Counted from the first letter of the stretch, positions 52,571 to 61,325 are shown. The stretch: DNA of 64,000 nucleotides from Rhodospirillales bacterium (GCA_025359905.1 JANYDF010000118.1:24351-88350), one strand, 5' to 3'. A program made the numbers and translations. Notes: generated by a model not told the origin, from the letters alone.

Positions 52571-53134
52571 CTACCGTCCCGCTTCAGCGGAAAACAGGTC
52601 ATTCAGCACGATGCCGGGCGGGTGGAGCGTGATCGGGCCGTCGCGCACGATGCGGGTGCTGATGCCGCCCGATCTATCGCCGGTGTGATGAATGACGGTT
52701 TTCGTCTCCATTCGGACGATCAAATAGTGGCGCACCGATGGGATGCGGAAGTAGTCGGCGAACTTGGCCCCGGTGTCGGTGCCGCGCGCCGATGGCGACA
52801 GAATTTCTACCACGATCATAGGGTCGGAAATGGTAACCGCGCCGTCGGGCAGCGGCGGGCCGCAGCGCACCAGCACATCGGGGATATAAAGCGTGGTCTC
52901 GTCGGCCTGCACGCCCAGTCCATCGACAAAGGCTTCGCATCGCAGGCCGGCCGCAACGATGGCAGCGTCGAGCCGTTGGAAAATGCGCTGTTTGCCGCGT
53001 ACATGCGACGCCCGTTCCGGCGCCATCGCCACGATCTCGCCCGCCACCAGTTCGTAGTGCTCGGTTTCCGGCTGCTCCATCGCCCAGGCGATGAACTCAT
53101 CGGCGGTCATGCGGGGCAGGGCGGATGCGCTCAT
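52571..53134 (-). CDS. Uma2 family (DUF820) endonuclease-like protein
   Basis: The 187-residue protein has the Uma2 restriction-endonuclease-like fold. It shows MTADEFIAWAMEQPETEHYELVAGEIVAM in the N-terminus (about 9-37), YIPDVLVRCGP (about 82-92), PMIVVEILSPSARGTDTGAKFADYFRIPSVRHYLIV in parts (about 104-140), with the PD-ExK-like acids D (of IPD) and E (VVEILSP). Uma2 proteins are abundant in cyanobacteria and scattered elsewhere; their biological role is not known. ATG 53134 begins the conserved part, although the open frame is much longer. It lies 33 bp upstream of hslO on the same strand. Confidence 0.86.
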   Translation of the reverse strand: MSASALPRMTADEFIAWAMEQPETEHYELVAGEIVAMAPERASHVRGKQRIFQRLDAAIVAAGLRCEAFVDGLGVQADETTLYIPDVLVRCGPPLPDGAVTISDPMIVVEILSPSARGTDTGAKFADYFRIPSVRHYLIVRMETKTVIHHTGDRSGGISTRIVRDGPITLHPPGIVLNDLFSAEAGR

Positions 53135-53224
53135 GGGCGCAGCATAGCACGCAGTTGGCAGGGTGTGGGCTGCCGCGCGCGGCACGCGCTTGTCGGGCGG
53201 CGGCTTATCGGCTGTAGCGGCGCG

Positions 53225-54415
53225 ATGCAGTTTCGTGTGGTGCAAGCGGATTGGCGGCGGGTCCGGTGGGCCGCGTGGGGCGTGGTGACCGCCGCCAGCA
53301 TCGCGCGTTTTGCGTTCGGCTTCCAATTGCAGACCGTCGCCAGCCTGCGGCCCGAGCTTGCCGCCGTTTTTCATCTGGATTTCGCGGGCATCGGCTCGCT
53401 GGTTGGCGCCTACATGCTGCCCGGCATCGTCTGCGCGCTGCTGTTCGGCTTCATGGCGCAGAAATTCGGCGAGCGTGCGGTGTTCACCGGCGGGCTGGTA
53501 CTGATGACCATAGGCAGCCTCGCCGCCGCCGGAGCTGGCAGCTTCGCCACGCTGGCGGCGGCCCGCGCGGTGGCCGGGGCCGGGGCGGTGGTGCTGACCG
53601 TGCTGCAAAGCAAGGTCATCGCCGACCGCTTTCAGGGCGGCGGTTTCATGATCGCGCTCGGCATCATGCTGGGGGCATTCCCCATCGGCATCGGCGTCGG
53701 ACAATTGGCGCACGCGCCGATTGCTCATTTGATCGGCTGGCAGGGGGTGTTCTTGGTCGGGGCCGCACCGGCCGCCGCTGCCGCGCTGCTGCTGACCCTG
53801 TCTTGGCGCACCGGTGAGCACGCGCCGCCGCGCAGCATGTCGTGGCCGTCGCGCGACGAATGCATCCAGGTGGTGCTCGCCGGGCTGGTGTGGACGTTTT
53901 ACACCACGGGCTTCATCACCTTCCTGACCTACGCGCCGGCCCTTTTGGCCGAACACGGCCAGCCGCGCTGGGTGACCAACGTGGTGATGAACCTCGCCAC
54001 TTGGGGCAATCTGCCGGCCATCCTGTTTGGTGGCGCGATCGCGGTGCGCTTTGGCGCCAATCGGGTGTTTGCCGTCGGGCACTTCGCGGCGGTGGTGTGC
54101 GTGCTGGCCATGCCACTGTTGGAATGGCCGCTGGTGCTGGGGGCGATCTACGGCACCATCGGTGCGATGCACGGCACGGTGATCGTCGGCACCGGCACGA
54201 TGTCGGCCCGGCCGCAGCACCGCGCGGTCGGCATGGCGTTGTTTTACACCATTTATTACATCGGCAGTTCGGTGTTTCCGGCGGTCTGCGGTTGGGCGGC
54301 GGACCTTGCGGGCGACCCGTCCGGCGCGTTTCTGTGCGGCGGCGCGCTCTCGATTCTATCGGTTCCGGCGTGGTGGCTGCACCGCTGGCGCGCCGCCCGG
54401 CTAGCGGCGCGCTGA
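53225..54415 (+). CDS. Major facilitator superfamily transporter
   Basis: The 396-residue protein has about twelve hydrophobic segments, with the MFS loop 2-3 equivalent FGFMAQKFGERAVFTGGL (about 74-91). A second-half counterpart is GGAIAVRFGANRVFAVGHF. The N-terminal family segment SIARFAFGFQLQTVASLRPELAAVFHLDFAGIGSL, seen in parts, resembles CynX/NimT-like or nitrate/cyanate-type carriers. The substrate cannot be inferred. It is the only + strand gene between hslO and argF and has no co-directional partner. That suggests insertion, together with the Uma2 gene, into an arg-hslO block. Confidence 0.88.
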   Translation: MQFRVVQADWRRVRWAAWGVVTAASIARFAFGFQLQTVASLRPELAAVFHLDFAGIGSLVGAYMLPGIVCALLFGFMAQKFGERAVFTGGLVLMTIGSLAAAGAGSFATLAAARAVAGAGAVVLTVLQSKVIADRFQGGGFMIALGIMLGAFPIGIGVGQLAHAPIAHLIGWQGVFLVGAAPAAAAALLLTLSWRTGEHAPPRSMSWPSRDECIQVVLAGLVWTFYTTGFITFLTYAPALLAEHGQPRWVTNVVMNLATWGNLPAILFGGAIAVRFGANRVFAVGHFAAVVCVLAMPLLEWPLVLGAIYGTIGAMHGTVIVGTGTMSARPQHRAVGMALFYTIYYIGSSVFPAVCGWAADLAGDPSGAFLCGGALSILSVPAWWLHRWRAARLAAR

Positions 54416-54470
54416 CGGCGCGCGCGGTCAGAATGGTGACATGTAACCGAGCAGGGGCCGGCTGACGGCG

Positions 54471-55457
54471 CTACCCCCCGCCCAGCGCCCAGGCCAGTAC
54501 GCCCTTCTGCGCGTGCAGCCGGTTTTCCGCTTCGTCGAACACCACCGATTGCGGGCCGTCGATCACGCCCGCCGTCATTTCCTCGCCGCGATGCGCGGGC
54601 AGGCAGTGCATGAAAATCGCGTCCGCCGCCGCTTTGGCCATCAGCGCCTCGTCGACGCGGAACGGCGCCAGCAGATTGTGGCGGTTGCTGTTCGGGTCGT
54701 CGGCCATGCTGACCCAGGTATCGGTCACCACGCAGCGCGCCCCGGCCACCGCCGCCGCTGCATCGGCGGATAGTTCGATCTTGCCGCCATTGGCGCGCGC
54801 CCAGGCGAGGATTTCCTCAGGCGGGCGCAGCGCGTCCGGGGTGGCGAGGCGCAGCGTGAAGCCGAAGCGCACGGCGGCTTCGATCCAACTGGTCGCCACG
54901 TTGTTGCCGTCGCCGCACCACGCCACCACCTGGCCTGCAATCGGGCCGCGATATTCCTCGAACGTCAGCACATCGGCCATCAACTGGCAGGGGTGGCTGG
55001 CCGCCGTCAGGCCGTTGATCACCGGCACGGTGGCGAACTCGGCCATCTCCTGCAATTTCGCATGCGCGTCGGTGCGCAGCATGATCGCATCAACGTAGCG
55101 GGACAGGACGCGGGCGGTGTCGGCCACCGTCTCGCCCCTGCCAAGCTGCGTGTCCTTGCCCGACAGCGTCACCACGTCGCCGCCAAGCTGGCGCACGCCA
55201 ACCTCGAAGCTGACGCGCGTGCGCGTGCTGGGCTTTTCGAAGATCAGCGCCACGGTTTTACCAGCCAGCGGCTTGGCCGCCGCACCGGACTTATACGACG
55301 ACGCCAAATCGAGCATCCGGCGCAGCGTGCCGGTTTCGAAATCGCGCAGATCAAGGAAGTGGCGGGGCGCTGTTCGCGCCCCGCCGTTGTTGTCAACGGG
55401 CTTCACCCGCCGCAAAGCCGCACCCGTCACAGGCTTGCACTCGTCATTGGGCTGCAA
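54471..55457 (-). CDS. argF: Ornithine carbamoyltransferase
   Basis: ArgF condenses ornithine and carbamoyl phosphate to citrulline. The 328-residue protein has the carbamoyl-phosphate loop [13 protein letters not shown] (about 74-86), the HPCQ motif in [13 protein letters not shown] (about 155), [16 protein letters not shown] for the SMG-loop region, and the ornithine-binding [11 protein letters not shown] (about 285). The N-terminal 30 residues before [11 protein letters not shown] are an unusual extension, so a start further inside is possible. The gene overlaps the end of argD by 14 bp on the same strand. Confidence 0.94.
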   Translation of the reverse strand: MQPNDECKPVTGAALRRVKPVDNNGGARTAPRHFLDLRDFETGTLRRMLDLASSYKSGAAAKPLAGKTVALIFEKPSTRTRVSFEVGVRQLGGDVVTLSGKDTQLGRGETVADTARVLSRYVDAIMLRTDAHAKLQEMAEFATVPVINGLTAASHPCQLMADVLTFEEYRGPIAGQVVAWCGDGNNVATSWIEAAVRFGFTLRLATPDALRPPEEILAWARANGGKIELSADAAAAVAGARCVVTDTWVSMADDPNSNRHNLLAPFRVDEALMAKAAADAIFMHCLPAHRGEEMTAGVIDGPQSVVFDEAENRLHAQKGVLAWALGGG

Positions 55458-56640
55458 CCGGCGCCGGAGATGGAATGCAGCGCAGTGCGGCGCGCCGCAC
55501 CATCGCCAGCGCCTCGGCGATCTCCGCCTCCGAGACGATCAGCGGCGGGGCGAAGCGCACCACGTTGTCACCGGCGCCAACCGTCAGCAGGCCCTCGTTG
55601 GTGAAGGCTTGCTGCACTTCGGTGTTCGGCACCACGCATTTCAGCCCGAGCAACAGGCCCGCCCCGCGCACGTCCTCGAACACTTGCGGGAATTCGGCCA
55701 CCACCGCGCTCAGACCACGCCAGAAGATGCGGGCGCGCCGGTCCACATCGGCCAGGAAGCCCGGTGCGAGCACAACATCCAGCCCCGCGTTGGCGGCGGC
55801 ACAGGCCAGCGGGTTGCCGCCGAACGTGGTGCCGTGGCTGCCGGCCGTCAGGTGTTTGGCGACATTTTCGCGCGCCAGGATCGCCCCCATCGGGAACCCT
55901 CCGGCGATGCCCTTGGCCACCGACATCACGTCAGGCGTAATGCCCGCCCATTCATGCGCGAACAGCTTGCCGGTGCGTCCCACGCCGCACTGCACTTCGT
56001 CCATGCCGAGGAACAGGCCGAACTCGTCGCAGGTGGTGCGCAGATCGCGCAGGAATTGCAGATACGCCGGGCGCACGCCGCCTTCGCCCTGCACCGGCTC
56101 GATCAGGATGCCTGCCGTCTGCGGCCCGATAGCGTCGCGCAACGCATTGAGGTTGTTGAACGGCACATGGTCGAAGCCATCCACCTCCGGGCCGAAGCCC
56201 TTCAGGTATTTGGCGTTGCCGGTGGCCGACAGCATGGCCAGCGTGCGGCCATGGAACGCGCCTTCGAAGCAGATCACCCGGTAACGCTCCGGGTGGCCGG
56301 TTTCGTATTGGGCGCGGCGGATCATCTTGATCATGCCCTCGTTGGCTTCCGCCCCCGAGTTGCACAGGAAAACGCTGTCGGCGAACGTCGCCTCGACCAG
56401 CCGCGCCGCCAGCTTCTCGGCCTGCGGCACCCGGTACAGGTTGGACACGTGCATCACCTTGGCCGCCTGGTCGGCAATGGCGGCGGTGAGTTGCTTGTGG
56501 CCATGGCCGAGCGACGAGGTGGCGATCCCGGCGCCGAAATCGAGGAATCGCCGGCCGTCCGCCGCGTACAGCCAGCAGCCCTCGCCCCGCTCGAAAGCGA
56601 GGTCGGCGCGATTGTAGGTCGGCATCAGGGCGGAAATCAT
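55444..56640 (-). CDS. argD: Acetylornithine aminotransferase
   Basis: ArgD is a PLP enzyme of arginine (and often lysine) synthesis. It converts N-acetylglutamate semialdehyde to N-acetylornithine. The 398-residue protein has [16 protein letters not shown] (6-21), [19 protein letters not shown] in the cofactor-phosphate site (about 96-114), [13 protein letters not shown] (about 129), [13 protein letters not shown] (about 186), [11 protein letters not shown] (about 219) and the Schiff-base lysine in [13 protein letters not shown] (about 244). ATG 56640 begins the conserved N-terminus. It is transcribed leftward, ahead of argF. Confidence 0.95.
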   Translation of the reverse strand: MISALMPTYNRADLAFERGEGCWLYAADGRRFLDFGAGIATSSLGHGHKQLTAAIADQAAKVMHVSNLYRVPQAEKLAARLVEATFADSVFLCNSGAEANEGMIKMIRRAQYETGHPERYRVICFEGAFHGRTLAMLSATGNAKYLKGFGPEVDGFDHVPFNNLNALRDAIGPQTAGILIEPVQGEGGVRPAYLQFLRDLRTTCDEFGLFLGMDEVQCGVGRTGKLFAHEWAGITPDVMSVAKGIAGGFPMGAILARENVAKHLTAGSHGTTFGGNPLACAAANAGLDVVLAPGFLADVDRRARIFWRGLSAVVAEFPQVFEDVRGAGLLLGLKCVVPNTEVQQAFTNEGLLTVGAGDNVVRFAPPLIVSEAEIAEALAMVRRAALRCIPSPAPVAAQ

Positions 56641-56789
56641 GCCTCATCCTCAGAAACGCCCGCCTTTACGCCGCCGGCGCCCGTGCGCCAGCGGTTGCGG
56701 GTAAGCGAAAACAATGGCCCCCCGGTTGACCGGAAGTCAAACGCAGCGGCGGCATTTTTCTTATGCCGCGCGCGTGCCATGCTGGCGCG

Positions 56790-57380
56790 ATGCGAGACAA
56801 ACCAGCGGGACGCGGCAAACCAGCGGGACCGCCGCCGAGCGAGGCGGCGTTGCACGACGCGGCGCTGACCTACCTCGCGCGCTACAGCGCCACGCGGGCT
56901 ACGCTGGCGCGAACGCTGACCAAACGGGTCGACCGCTGGGCGCGTGAGGCAGAAGGGGGCGAGGACGTGGCGCAAGCTGCGGCTGCGGCACGCCAGATGG
57001 TGCGCGCGGTGGTGGACAAACTGGCCGCCAGCGGCATGGTGAACGATACCGCGTTCGCCGAGGTCCGCGCCCGCCGGCTGACCCGCACGGGCCGCTCGCG
57101 CCGCGCCACGGCGGCCCATTTGGCGTCGCGCGGCGTCGATGCCGAATCGGTGCGGGCGGCGTTGCCAGAGAACGTCGAGGAAGAATTCGCCGCCGCCGTG
57201 GCATTCACCCGCCGCCGCCGCTTCGGCGCGTTCCGTAAATCGGACATCGATGCCGATGGCCGCCGCCGAGAACTTGCCGCCATGGCGCGCGCCGGGTTTG
57301 CTCACGGGGCGGCCAAGCGCGCGCTGGGGTTGAGCCCGGACGAGGCCGAAGCGGTGCTGGCGGCATTGCGCCAAAGCTAA
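56790..57380 (+). CDS. recX: Regulatory protein RecX family
   Basis: RecX modulates RecA filaments. The 196-residue protein is built of the usual three-helix repeats: ALTYLARYSATRATLARTLTKRV (about 27-49), LAASGMVNDTAFAEVRARRLTRTGRS in parts (about 77-102), AAHLASRGVDAESVRAAL and FRKSDIDADGRRRELAAMARAGF. The alanine-rich alphaproteobacterial RecX form is loosely conserved. ATG 56790 is used; ATG 56763 would add nine residues, and neither has a strong ribosome binding site. The 5' end contains a short duplicated AAACCAGCGGGAC. The gene is divergent from argD. Confidence 0.85.
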   Translation: MRDKPAGRGKPAGPPPSEAALHDAALTYLARYSATRATLARTLTKRVDRWAREAEGGEDVAQAAAAARQMVRAVVDKLAASGMVNDTAFAEVRARRLTRTGRSRRATAAHLASRGVDAESVRAALPENVEEEFAAAVAFTRRRRFGAFRKSDIDADGRRRELAAMARAGFAHGAAKRALGLSPDEAEAVLAALRQS

Positions 57381-57407
57381 TGCGGACAGCCTGCAGATCA
57401 AAAAAAG

Positions 57408-57437
57408 ACGGGCGGCGCACCGTAGCGCGCCGCCCGT
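57408..57437 (-). terminator. Hairpin with T-tract on the minus strand after recX
   Basis: ACGGGCGGCGC and GCGCCGCCCGT form a perfect 11-bp stem. On the minus strand the stem is followed by seven T residues (AAAAAAA on the + strand at about 57401-57407), the layout of an intrinsic terminator for leftward transcription. On the + strand there is no T run, so it would end recX transcripts only weakly. No minus-strand gene lies immediately to the right. Confidence 0.65.
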
Positions 57438-57439
57438 TG

Positions 57440-57733
57440 AGGAACCGCGGTCCCCGTGCGCCTCAGCGCCACGGTTTCGCGGATGGGGGAGGGAGTCCGA
57501 AGCCGAACCAAGCGGGCTTCAACGGTAGGATGCCCCGCAAAACCTTACGCAAAGTTGACGCCGATCAAAATTCGCGGAAATTTTTGCCGTTCGGGCCAAT
57601 TTGTGTGTGCCGGAACCATCTGGCGGCGTTCGCTGGCGGCATGCGGCCAAGCCGCGCTAGGGTATTGTCCAGCGATTCGCAGCGCAATTCCTGAGCAATT
57701 CATGTCCCTTTGCACCGCCGTCACGGTTCGCCC
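57440..57733. other. Intergenic region without a supportable gene
   Basis: About 290 bp between recX and the CoA-transferase. A 93-codon open frame from 57456 has no recognisable motif and unusual composition, so I do not call it. The stretch 57545-57620 is relatively AT-rich and could carry the promoter of the next gene. Confidence 0.5.
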
Positions 57734-58921
57734 ATGACACCCCCGCCGCCGCGCACCGGCCCGCTGGTCGGCCTGAAAGTGCTGGAACTCGGCCACTACA
57801 TTGCCGGGCCGTTCTGCACCCGCGTGCTGGCCGATCTGGGGGCCGAGGTGGTGAAGGTCGAGCCGCCCGGCGGCGACCCGATGCGGGGGTGGGGGGCAAA
57901 GCACCAGGGCCACCCGGTGTGGTTCAGCATCCACGGCCGCAACAAGCTGTCGGTGGTGCTCGACATCAAGCAATCGCGCGAGACGCTGCTGCAATTGGCG
58001 GCGCGGGCCGATGTGCTGGTGGAGAATTTCCGCCCCGGCTACCTGGAACGAGTTGGGCTGGGGCCGGACGTGTTGCACCAAGCCAATCCGCGTCTGGTGA
58101 TCGCCCGCATCTCCGGGTACGGCCAGGACGGTCCGTATCGCGACCGGCCATCGTTTGGCGCCATCGGCGAGGCCATCGGCGGGCTGCGCCACCTGACCGG
58201 CCACCCGGCCGGCGCCTCCCAGTTACCGCCGCCGCGCTGCGGCGTGTCGATCGCCGACGATCTGGCCGGGCTGTACGGCGCCATCGGCGTATTGTCGGCG
58301 GTGTATCAGCGCGATGTGACCGGCGTGGGCCAGGGACGGATCATCGACATCAATCTGGTCGATTCCGTGCTCAGCCTGATGGAAGGCATGCTGCCCGAAT
58401 ACGCGATCGACGGACGCATCCGCCAGCCGCAGGGGGCCGCGCTGATCACCGCCGCGCCAACCAACACCTATCCTTGCGCCGACGGCAAATGGGTCTGCAT
58501 CGCCGGCAATTCGGACCTGATTTTCCGCCGCCTGATGCTGCTGATCGGCCGGCAGGATTTGGCCGGCGATGCGCGCATGGCCGACAACCGGGGCCGTTGC
58601 GCCAACGCGGCGGAACTTGACGCCGCCATCGCCGTCTGGACCCGCGCCCGCCCGGCGCTGGAAGTGGAGCAACTGGTGGAGGCGGCCGACGTGCCCGCGT
58701 CGCGGCTGTTCGACATCGCCGACATCGCCGCCGACCCGCATTTGCGGGCGCGCCAGTCGGTGCTGGACGTGGCTGACCCGTTGATCGGCAACACACTGCA
58801 TTTCGGCCACGCGATGCGCTTTGACGGCGATCCGCCGGACAGTGCGGTCGGTTGGACCGGCCCAGCGCTGGGGGCGCATACGGAATACGTGCTTGGCACA
58901 CTGCTGGGCTCGCGTGGCTAG
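57734..58921 (+). CDS. CaiB/BaiF family CoA-transferase
   Basis: Class III CoA-transferases move CoA between acyl groups via an aspartyl-CoA thioester. The 395-residue protein has LVGLKVLELGHYIAGPFCTRVLADLGAEVVKVEPPGGDPMR as consecutive family segments (about 9-48) and ADVLVENFRPGYLERVGLG (about 92-110). RISGYGQDGPYRDRPSFGAIGEA follows (about 127). The likely catalytic aspartate lies in CGVSIADDLAGLYGAIGVL (about 168-186). Substrate is unknown; typical ones are carnitine, formate/oxalate, succinate-citramalate or mesaconate. ATG 57734 gives the family N-terminus. It overlaps the following lipoprotein gene by 8 bp. Confidence 0.92.
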   Translation: MTPPPPRTGPLVGLKVLELGHYIAGPFCTRVLADLGAEVVKVEPPGGDPMRGWGAKHQGHPVWFSIHGRNKLSVVLDIKQSRETLLQLAARADVLVENFRPGYLERVGLGPDVLHQANPRLVIARISGYGQDGPYRDRPSFGAIGEAIGGLRHLTGHPAGASQLPPPRCGVSIADDLAGLYGAIGVLSAVYQRDVTGVGQGRIIDINLVDSVLSLMEGMLPEYAIDGRIRQPQGAALITAAPTNTYPCADGKWVCIAGNSDLIFRRLMLLIGRQDLAGDARMADNRGRCANAAELDAAIAVWTRARPALEVEQLVEAADVPASRLFDIADIAADPHLRARQSVLDVADPLIGNTLHFGHAMRFDGDPPDSAVGWTGPALGAHTEYVLGTLLGSRG

Positions 58922-59453
58922 GCTGGCGCTCGCGCTGCTGTTGCCGCTGTGGCTCGCAGCATGCGGCAGCGCCCGGCCGCACACCGGGCCAAATTTGGCC
59001 GCGACGTACGACTATCCCGGCCTGACCTGCGTGCCCTTTGCCCGCGCGCTGACCGGGATGGCGCTAGCAGGCAACGGGGCGGATTGGTGGGCGGCGGCGG
59101 ATGGGCGCTACGCGCGCACCCATGCGCCGGAAACCGGCGGCGTGCTGGTGTTCCAGCGCGCCGCCCGGCTGCCTGACGGCCATGTGTCGGTGGTCTCGCG
59201 GGTGCTCGATGGCCGGCATATCCATGTCATTCAGGCCAACTGGGTGCCGGGCCAGCTCGACCTCGACCAGCTCGTCGTCGATGTGTCGGCCCGCAATGAC
59301 TGGACCCGGGTGCGGGTGTGGTACCCGCCGTCCGATCAACTGGGCATCCGTGAATACGCCACTTTTGGCTTCGTCCGTCCGCCACAGCCGCGCAGCCATG
59401 ATGCGCTGGCGCAAGCGGCTCAACCGGCGGCGCGGGCGGCCAGCGGGGGATAA
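58914..59453 (+). CDS. CHAP-domain putative lipoprotein (amidase/peptidase)
   Basis: The 179-residue protein has a short signal peptide with the lipobox LAAC (about 16-19). A CHAP domain follows: TCVPFARALTG (nucleophile cysteine, about 37-47), GGVLVFQ and GHVSVVSRVLDGRHIHVIQANW (histidine near residue 92, N near residue 111). CHAP enzymes cleave peptidoglycan peptides or glutathionyl-type amide bonds. The start is GTG 58914, overlapping the CoA-transferase stop. Upstream ATG 58821 is in frame, but it would place the signal peptide internally. Likely located at the cell envelope. Confidence 0.86.
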   Translation: MARLALALLLPLWLAACGSARPHTGPNLAATYDYPGLTCVPFARALTGMALAGNGADWWAAADGRYARTHAPETGGVLVFQRAARLPDGHVSVVSRVLDGRHIHVIQANWVPGQLDLDQLVVDVSARNDWTRVRVWYPPSDQLGIREYATFGFVRPPQPRSHDALAQAAQPAARAASGG

Positions 59454-59588
59454 AGTGCCGCAGCCGCTACGGCCACTGGCCAACCCCGCCGATCCGCGCT
59501 ACGCAACCCGCCAGACATGCGCTTGCATCGCCTTGGCGGGCGCGTCATGTCCAGGCATCGCGGGCGCGGCCCGAGAGTGGAGGACGTT

Positions 59589-59831
59589 ATGGGTAGTTTC
59601 AGCATCTGGCACTGGCTGGTCGTGCTGCTGGTGGTCCTGCTGCTGTTCGGCGGCGGCAAGGTCAGCGGCCTGATGGGCGACTTCGCCAAAGGTATCAAGT
59701 CGTTCAAGAAGAATATGGCCGAGGAAGGCGATGCTTCGATGGAAGCGGCGGCGGAAAAGCCGGCCGGGACCATTGCAGCGCCGGGCACCAGCACGGGTGC
59801 CAGCCAGTCCAAGGCGGCCCACCAGGGCTGA
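59589..59831 (+). CDS. tatA: Sec-independent (Tat) protein translocase subunit TatA
   Basis: TatA forms the pore-like assembly of the twin-arginine translocon. The 80-residue protein has one N-terminal membrane span (about 5-21), the FGGGK hinge (20-24), and an amphipathic helix ([17 protein letters not shown], about 27-43) with the typical FKKN pattern. A disordered polar tail follows. ATG 59589 begins the TatA-like [10 protein letters not shown]; a longer frame starting at 59517 is unlikely. tatB and tatC are not adjacent in this window, which departs from the common tatABC layout. Confidence 0.93.
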   Translation: MGSFSIWHWLVVLLVVLLLFGGGKVSGLMGDFAKGIKSFKKNMAEEGDASMEAAAEKPAGTIAAPGTSTGASQSKAAHQG

Positions 59832-59916
59832 TACGGCGTCTGGCGGGCTGAGCGATGGATGCACTGCAACCCGGGGCGGTTCTGCTGGCCCCGGGTTGGT
59901 GCGTCTTTGCGGTTGA

Positions 59917-60633
59917 AACCGGCATTGCGGCCCGGCCGCGATCCCGCTTGCGGCGATCCTGACCGATATCGAGGGTACCACCACCCGCATCGCGTTCGTC
60001 AAGGACGTGCTGTTTCCGTATGCGCGCGACCGGATGGCCGAACTCCTGGCGGCGCACGGGGCTGAGCCGGCGGTTGCCGCCGAGTTGGCCGAGGTGCGGC
60101 GGCTGGTGCCCGGCCAGCCGGAACTCGACACGCTGCTGCACTGGATCGACACCGACGCCAAGATCACGCCGTTGAAGTCGTTGCAGGGCATGATCTGGAA
60201 CCAGGGCTACGCCGACGGCTCGCTGCGCGGCGATGTCTACCCGGACGTCGCCCCGTGCTTGCGCCTGTGGTCCAGCATCGGGGTGCGTCTCGCCGTGTTT
60301 TCGTCCGGCTCGGTGCCCGCGCAGAAACTGATCTTCGGACATTCGGTGGCGGGCGACCTGACCGGACTGTTCGGCGGCTTTTTCGATACCCGGGTTGGCG
60401 GCAAGCGCGACCCGGACAGCTACGGCCGCCTGTCCATTGCGCTTGGATTGCCGGCGGCCGAAGTGCTGTTCCTGTCGGACGTCGAAGCGGAACTGGACGC
60501 CGCCGCCGCCGCCGGGATGCGCACCTGTCAATTGGTGCGGGCCGAGGACGGCACGGTGGCCACCGACCGCCACGCGGTTGCGGAAGATTTCCGCGCGGTG
60601 GCGCGATTGGTGCAATTGCCCGTTCCGGCCTGA
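59917..60633 (+). CDS. mtnC: Enolase-phosphatase E1 (methionine salvage), start codon not found
   Basis: MtnC enolises and dephosphorylates 2,3-diketo-5-methylthiopentyl-1-phosphate in methionine salvage. The HAD-type motif DIEGTTTRIAFVKDVLFPYAR lies at 59965 onward, with the nucleophile aspartate and the family FVKDVLFPYAR. Later come LKSLQGMIWNQGYADG, VFSSGSVPAQKL, GKRDPDSYGRLSIALG and VLFLSDVEAELDAAAAAGM. The frame opens at 59917 after a TGA, but no ATG, GTG or TTG precedes the catalytic motif. The first normal start (GTG 60007) would delete the nucleophile. A CTG (59959), another rare start or a frameshift from an ATG at 59855 are the alternatives. Confidence 0.85.
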   Translation, partial: NRHCGPAAIPLAAILTDIEGTTTRIAFVKDVLFPYARDRMAELLAAHGAEPAVAAELAEVRRLVPGQPELDTLLHWIDTDAKITPLKSLQGMIWNQGYADGSLRGDVYPDVAPCLRLWSSIGVRLAVFSSGSVPAQKLIFGHSVAGDLTGLFGGFFDTRVGGKRDPDSYGRLSIALGLPAAEVLFLSDVEAELDAAAAAGMRTCQLVRAEDGTVATDRHAVAEDFRAVARLVQLPVPA

Positions 60634-60677
60634 ACGGAATTCCGAGTCGCATCAACATGTTGTGGCCGGGCAAGAAG

Positions 60678-60686
60678 TTGTCCACA
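60678..60686 (+). promoter_or_regulatory. DnaA-box-like site upstream of gcrA
   Basis: TTGTCCACA differs from the consensus TTATCCACA at one position and lies 90 bp before the gcrA ATG. GANTC (CcrM methylation) sites occur at 60644-60648 (GAGTC) and 60727-60731 (GACTC). In Caulobacter, DnaA activates gcrA and GANTC methylation tunes cell-cycle promoters. The site here is a plausible but unproven regulatory element. Confidence 0.45.
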
Positions 60687-60776
60687 AGTTTCTGCGCCTG
60701 ATTGATGTTCCGCCATTGAGCCGCGAGACTCGCCCCGGTACAGTATCTTGTAGGCTGACCGTCAGGGGACCACGAA

Positions 60777-61325
60777 ATGGAGTGGAACGAGGACACGATC
60801 GCGCGCCTCCGGGCCCTTTGGGCGGAGGGCCATTCCACCGCCGAAATCGGCCGGCGGATATCGGTTTCGAAGAACGCTGTGGTGGGCAAGGCGCATCGCC
60901 TTGGGCTCGACGCGCGTCCGTCGCCGATTCGCCGCGACGGCCCAGGCGCCGCGACGCCGCGCGCCACCCCGCCACGTCGCGCTGTCGGGCCGACGCTGCC
61001 GCCGTTGGCGGCTGAGGCGGTGCTGGTTGAACGGGACGACGCAGCCGATACGGTCGCCGAGGTGTTGCCGCCGATCGCCACGGCGCCGCCGCCGATGGCT
61101 AGCTTGCCGCAGCCGATGCAGACGGCATTGCCTGCTTCTGCCGTGCGGGCCGTTCCGCCGATGCGCAGCAGCCGGACCATGGCGTGCTGCTGGCCGATCG
61201 GCGAGCCTGGCACCAAGTCCTTCCGTTTCTGCGACGTCGATGCGCTGACCGGCAAACCTTATTGCCCCGAGCACGCGCAATTGGCCTACGTGAAGGTCCG
61301 CGACCGTCGCGAGGAAGCGGCCTGA
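60777..61325 (+). CDS. gcrA: GcrA cell-cycle regulator
   Basis: GcrA is an alphaproteobacterial transcription factor that binds sigma70-RNA polymerase and methylated GANTC promoters. The 182-residue protein has the N-terminal DNA-binding segment MEWNEDTIARLRALWAEGHS and TAEIGRRISVSKNAVVGKAHRLGL (helix-turn-helix, about 20-44). A long proline/alanine-rich linker (about 48-125) follows. The C-terminal sigma-interaction domain has CCWPIGEPGTKSFRFC (about 139-154) and PYCPEHAQLAY (about 162). ATG 60777 is the standard start. Its presence strongly supports an alphaproteobacterial host. Confidence 0.95.
   Translation: MEWNEDTIARLRALWAEGHSTAEIGRRISVSKNAVVGKAHRLGLDARPSPIRRDGPGAATPRATPPRRAVGPTLPPLAAEAVLVERDDAADTVAEVLPPIATAPPPMASLPQPMQTALPASAVRAVPPMRSSRTMACCWPIGEPGTKSFRFCDVDALTGKPYCPEHAQLAYVKVRDRREEAA

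Noticed and set aside
57456..57737. 93-codon frame ahead of the CoA-transferase
   Set aside because: No family resemblance and it ends at the start of the next gene; the region looks like promoter DNA.
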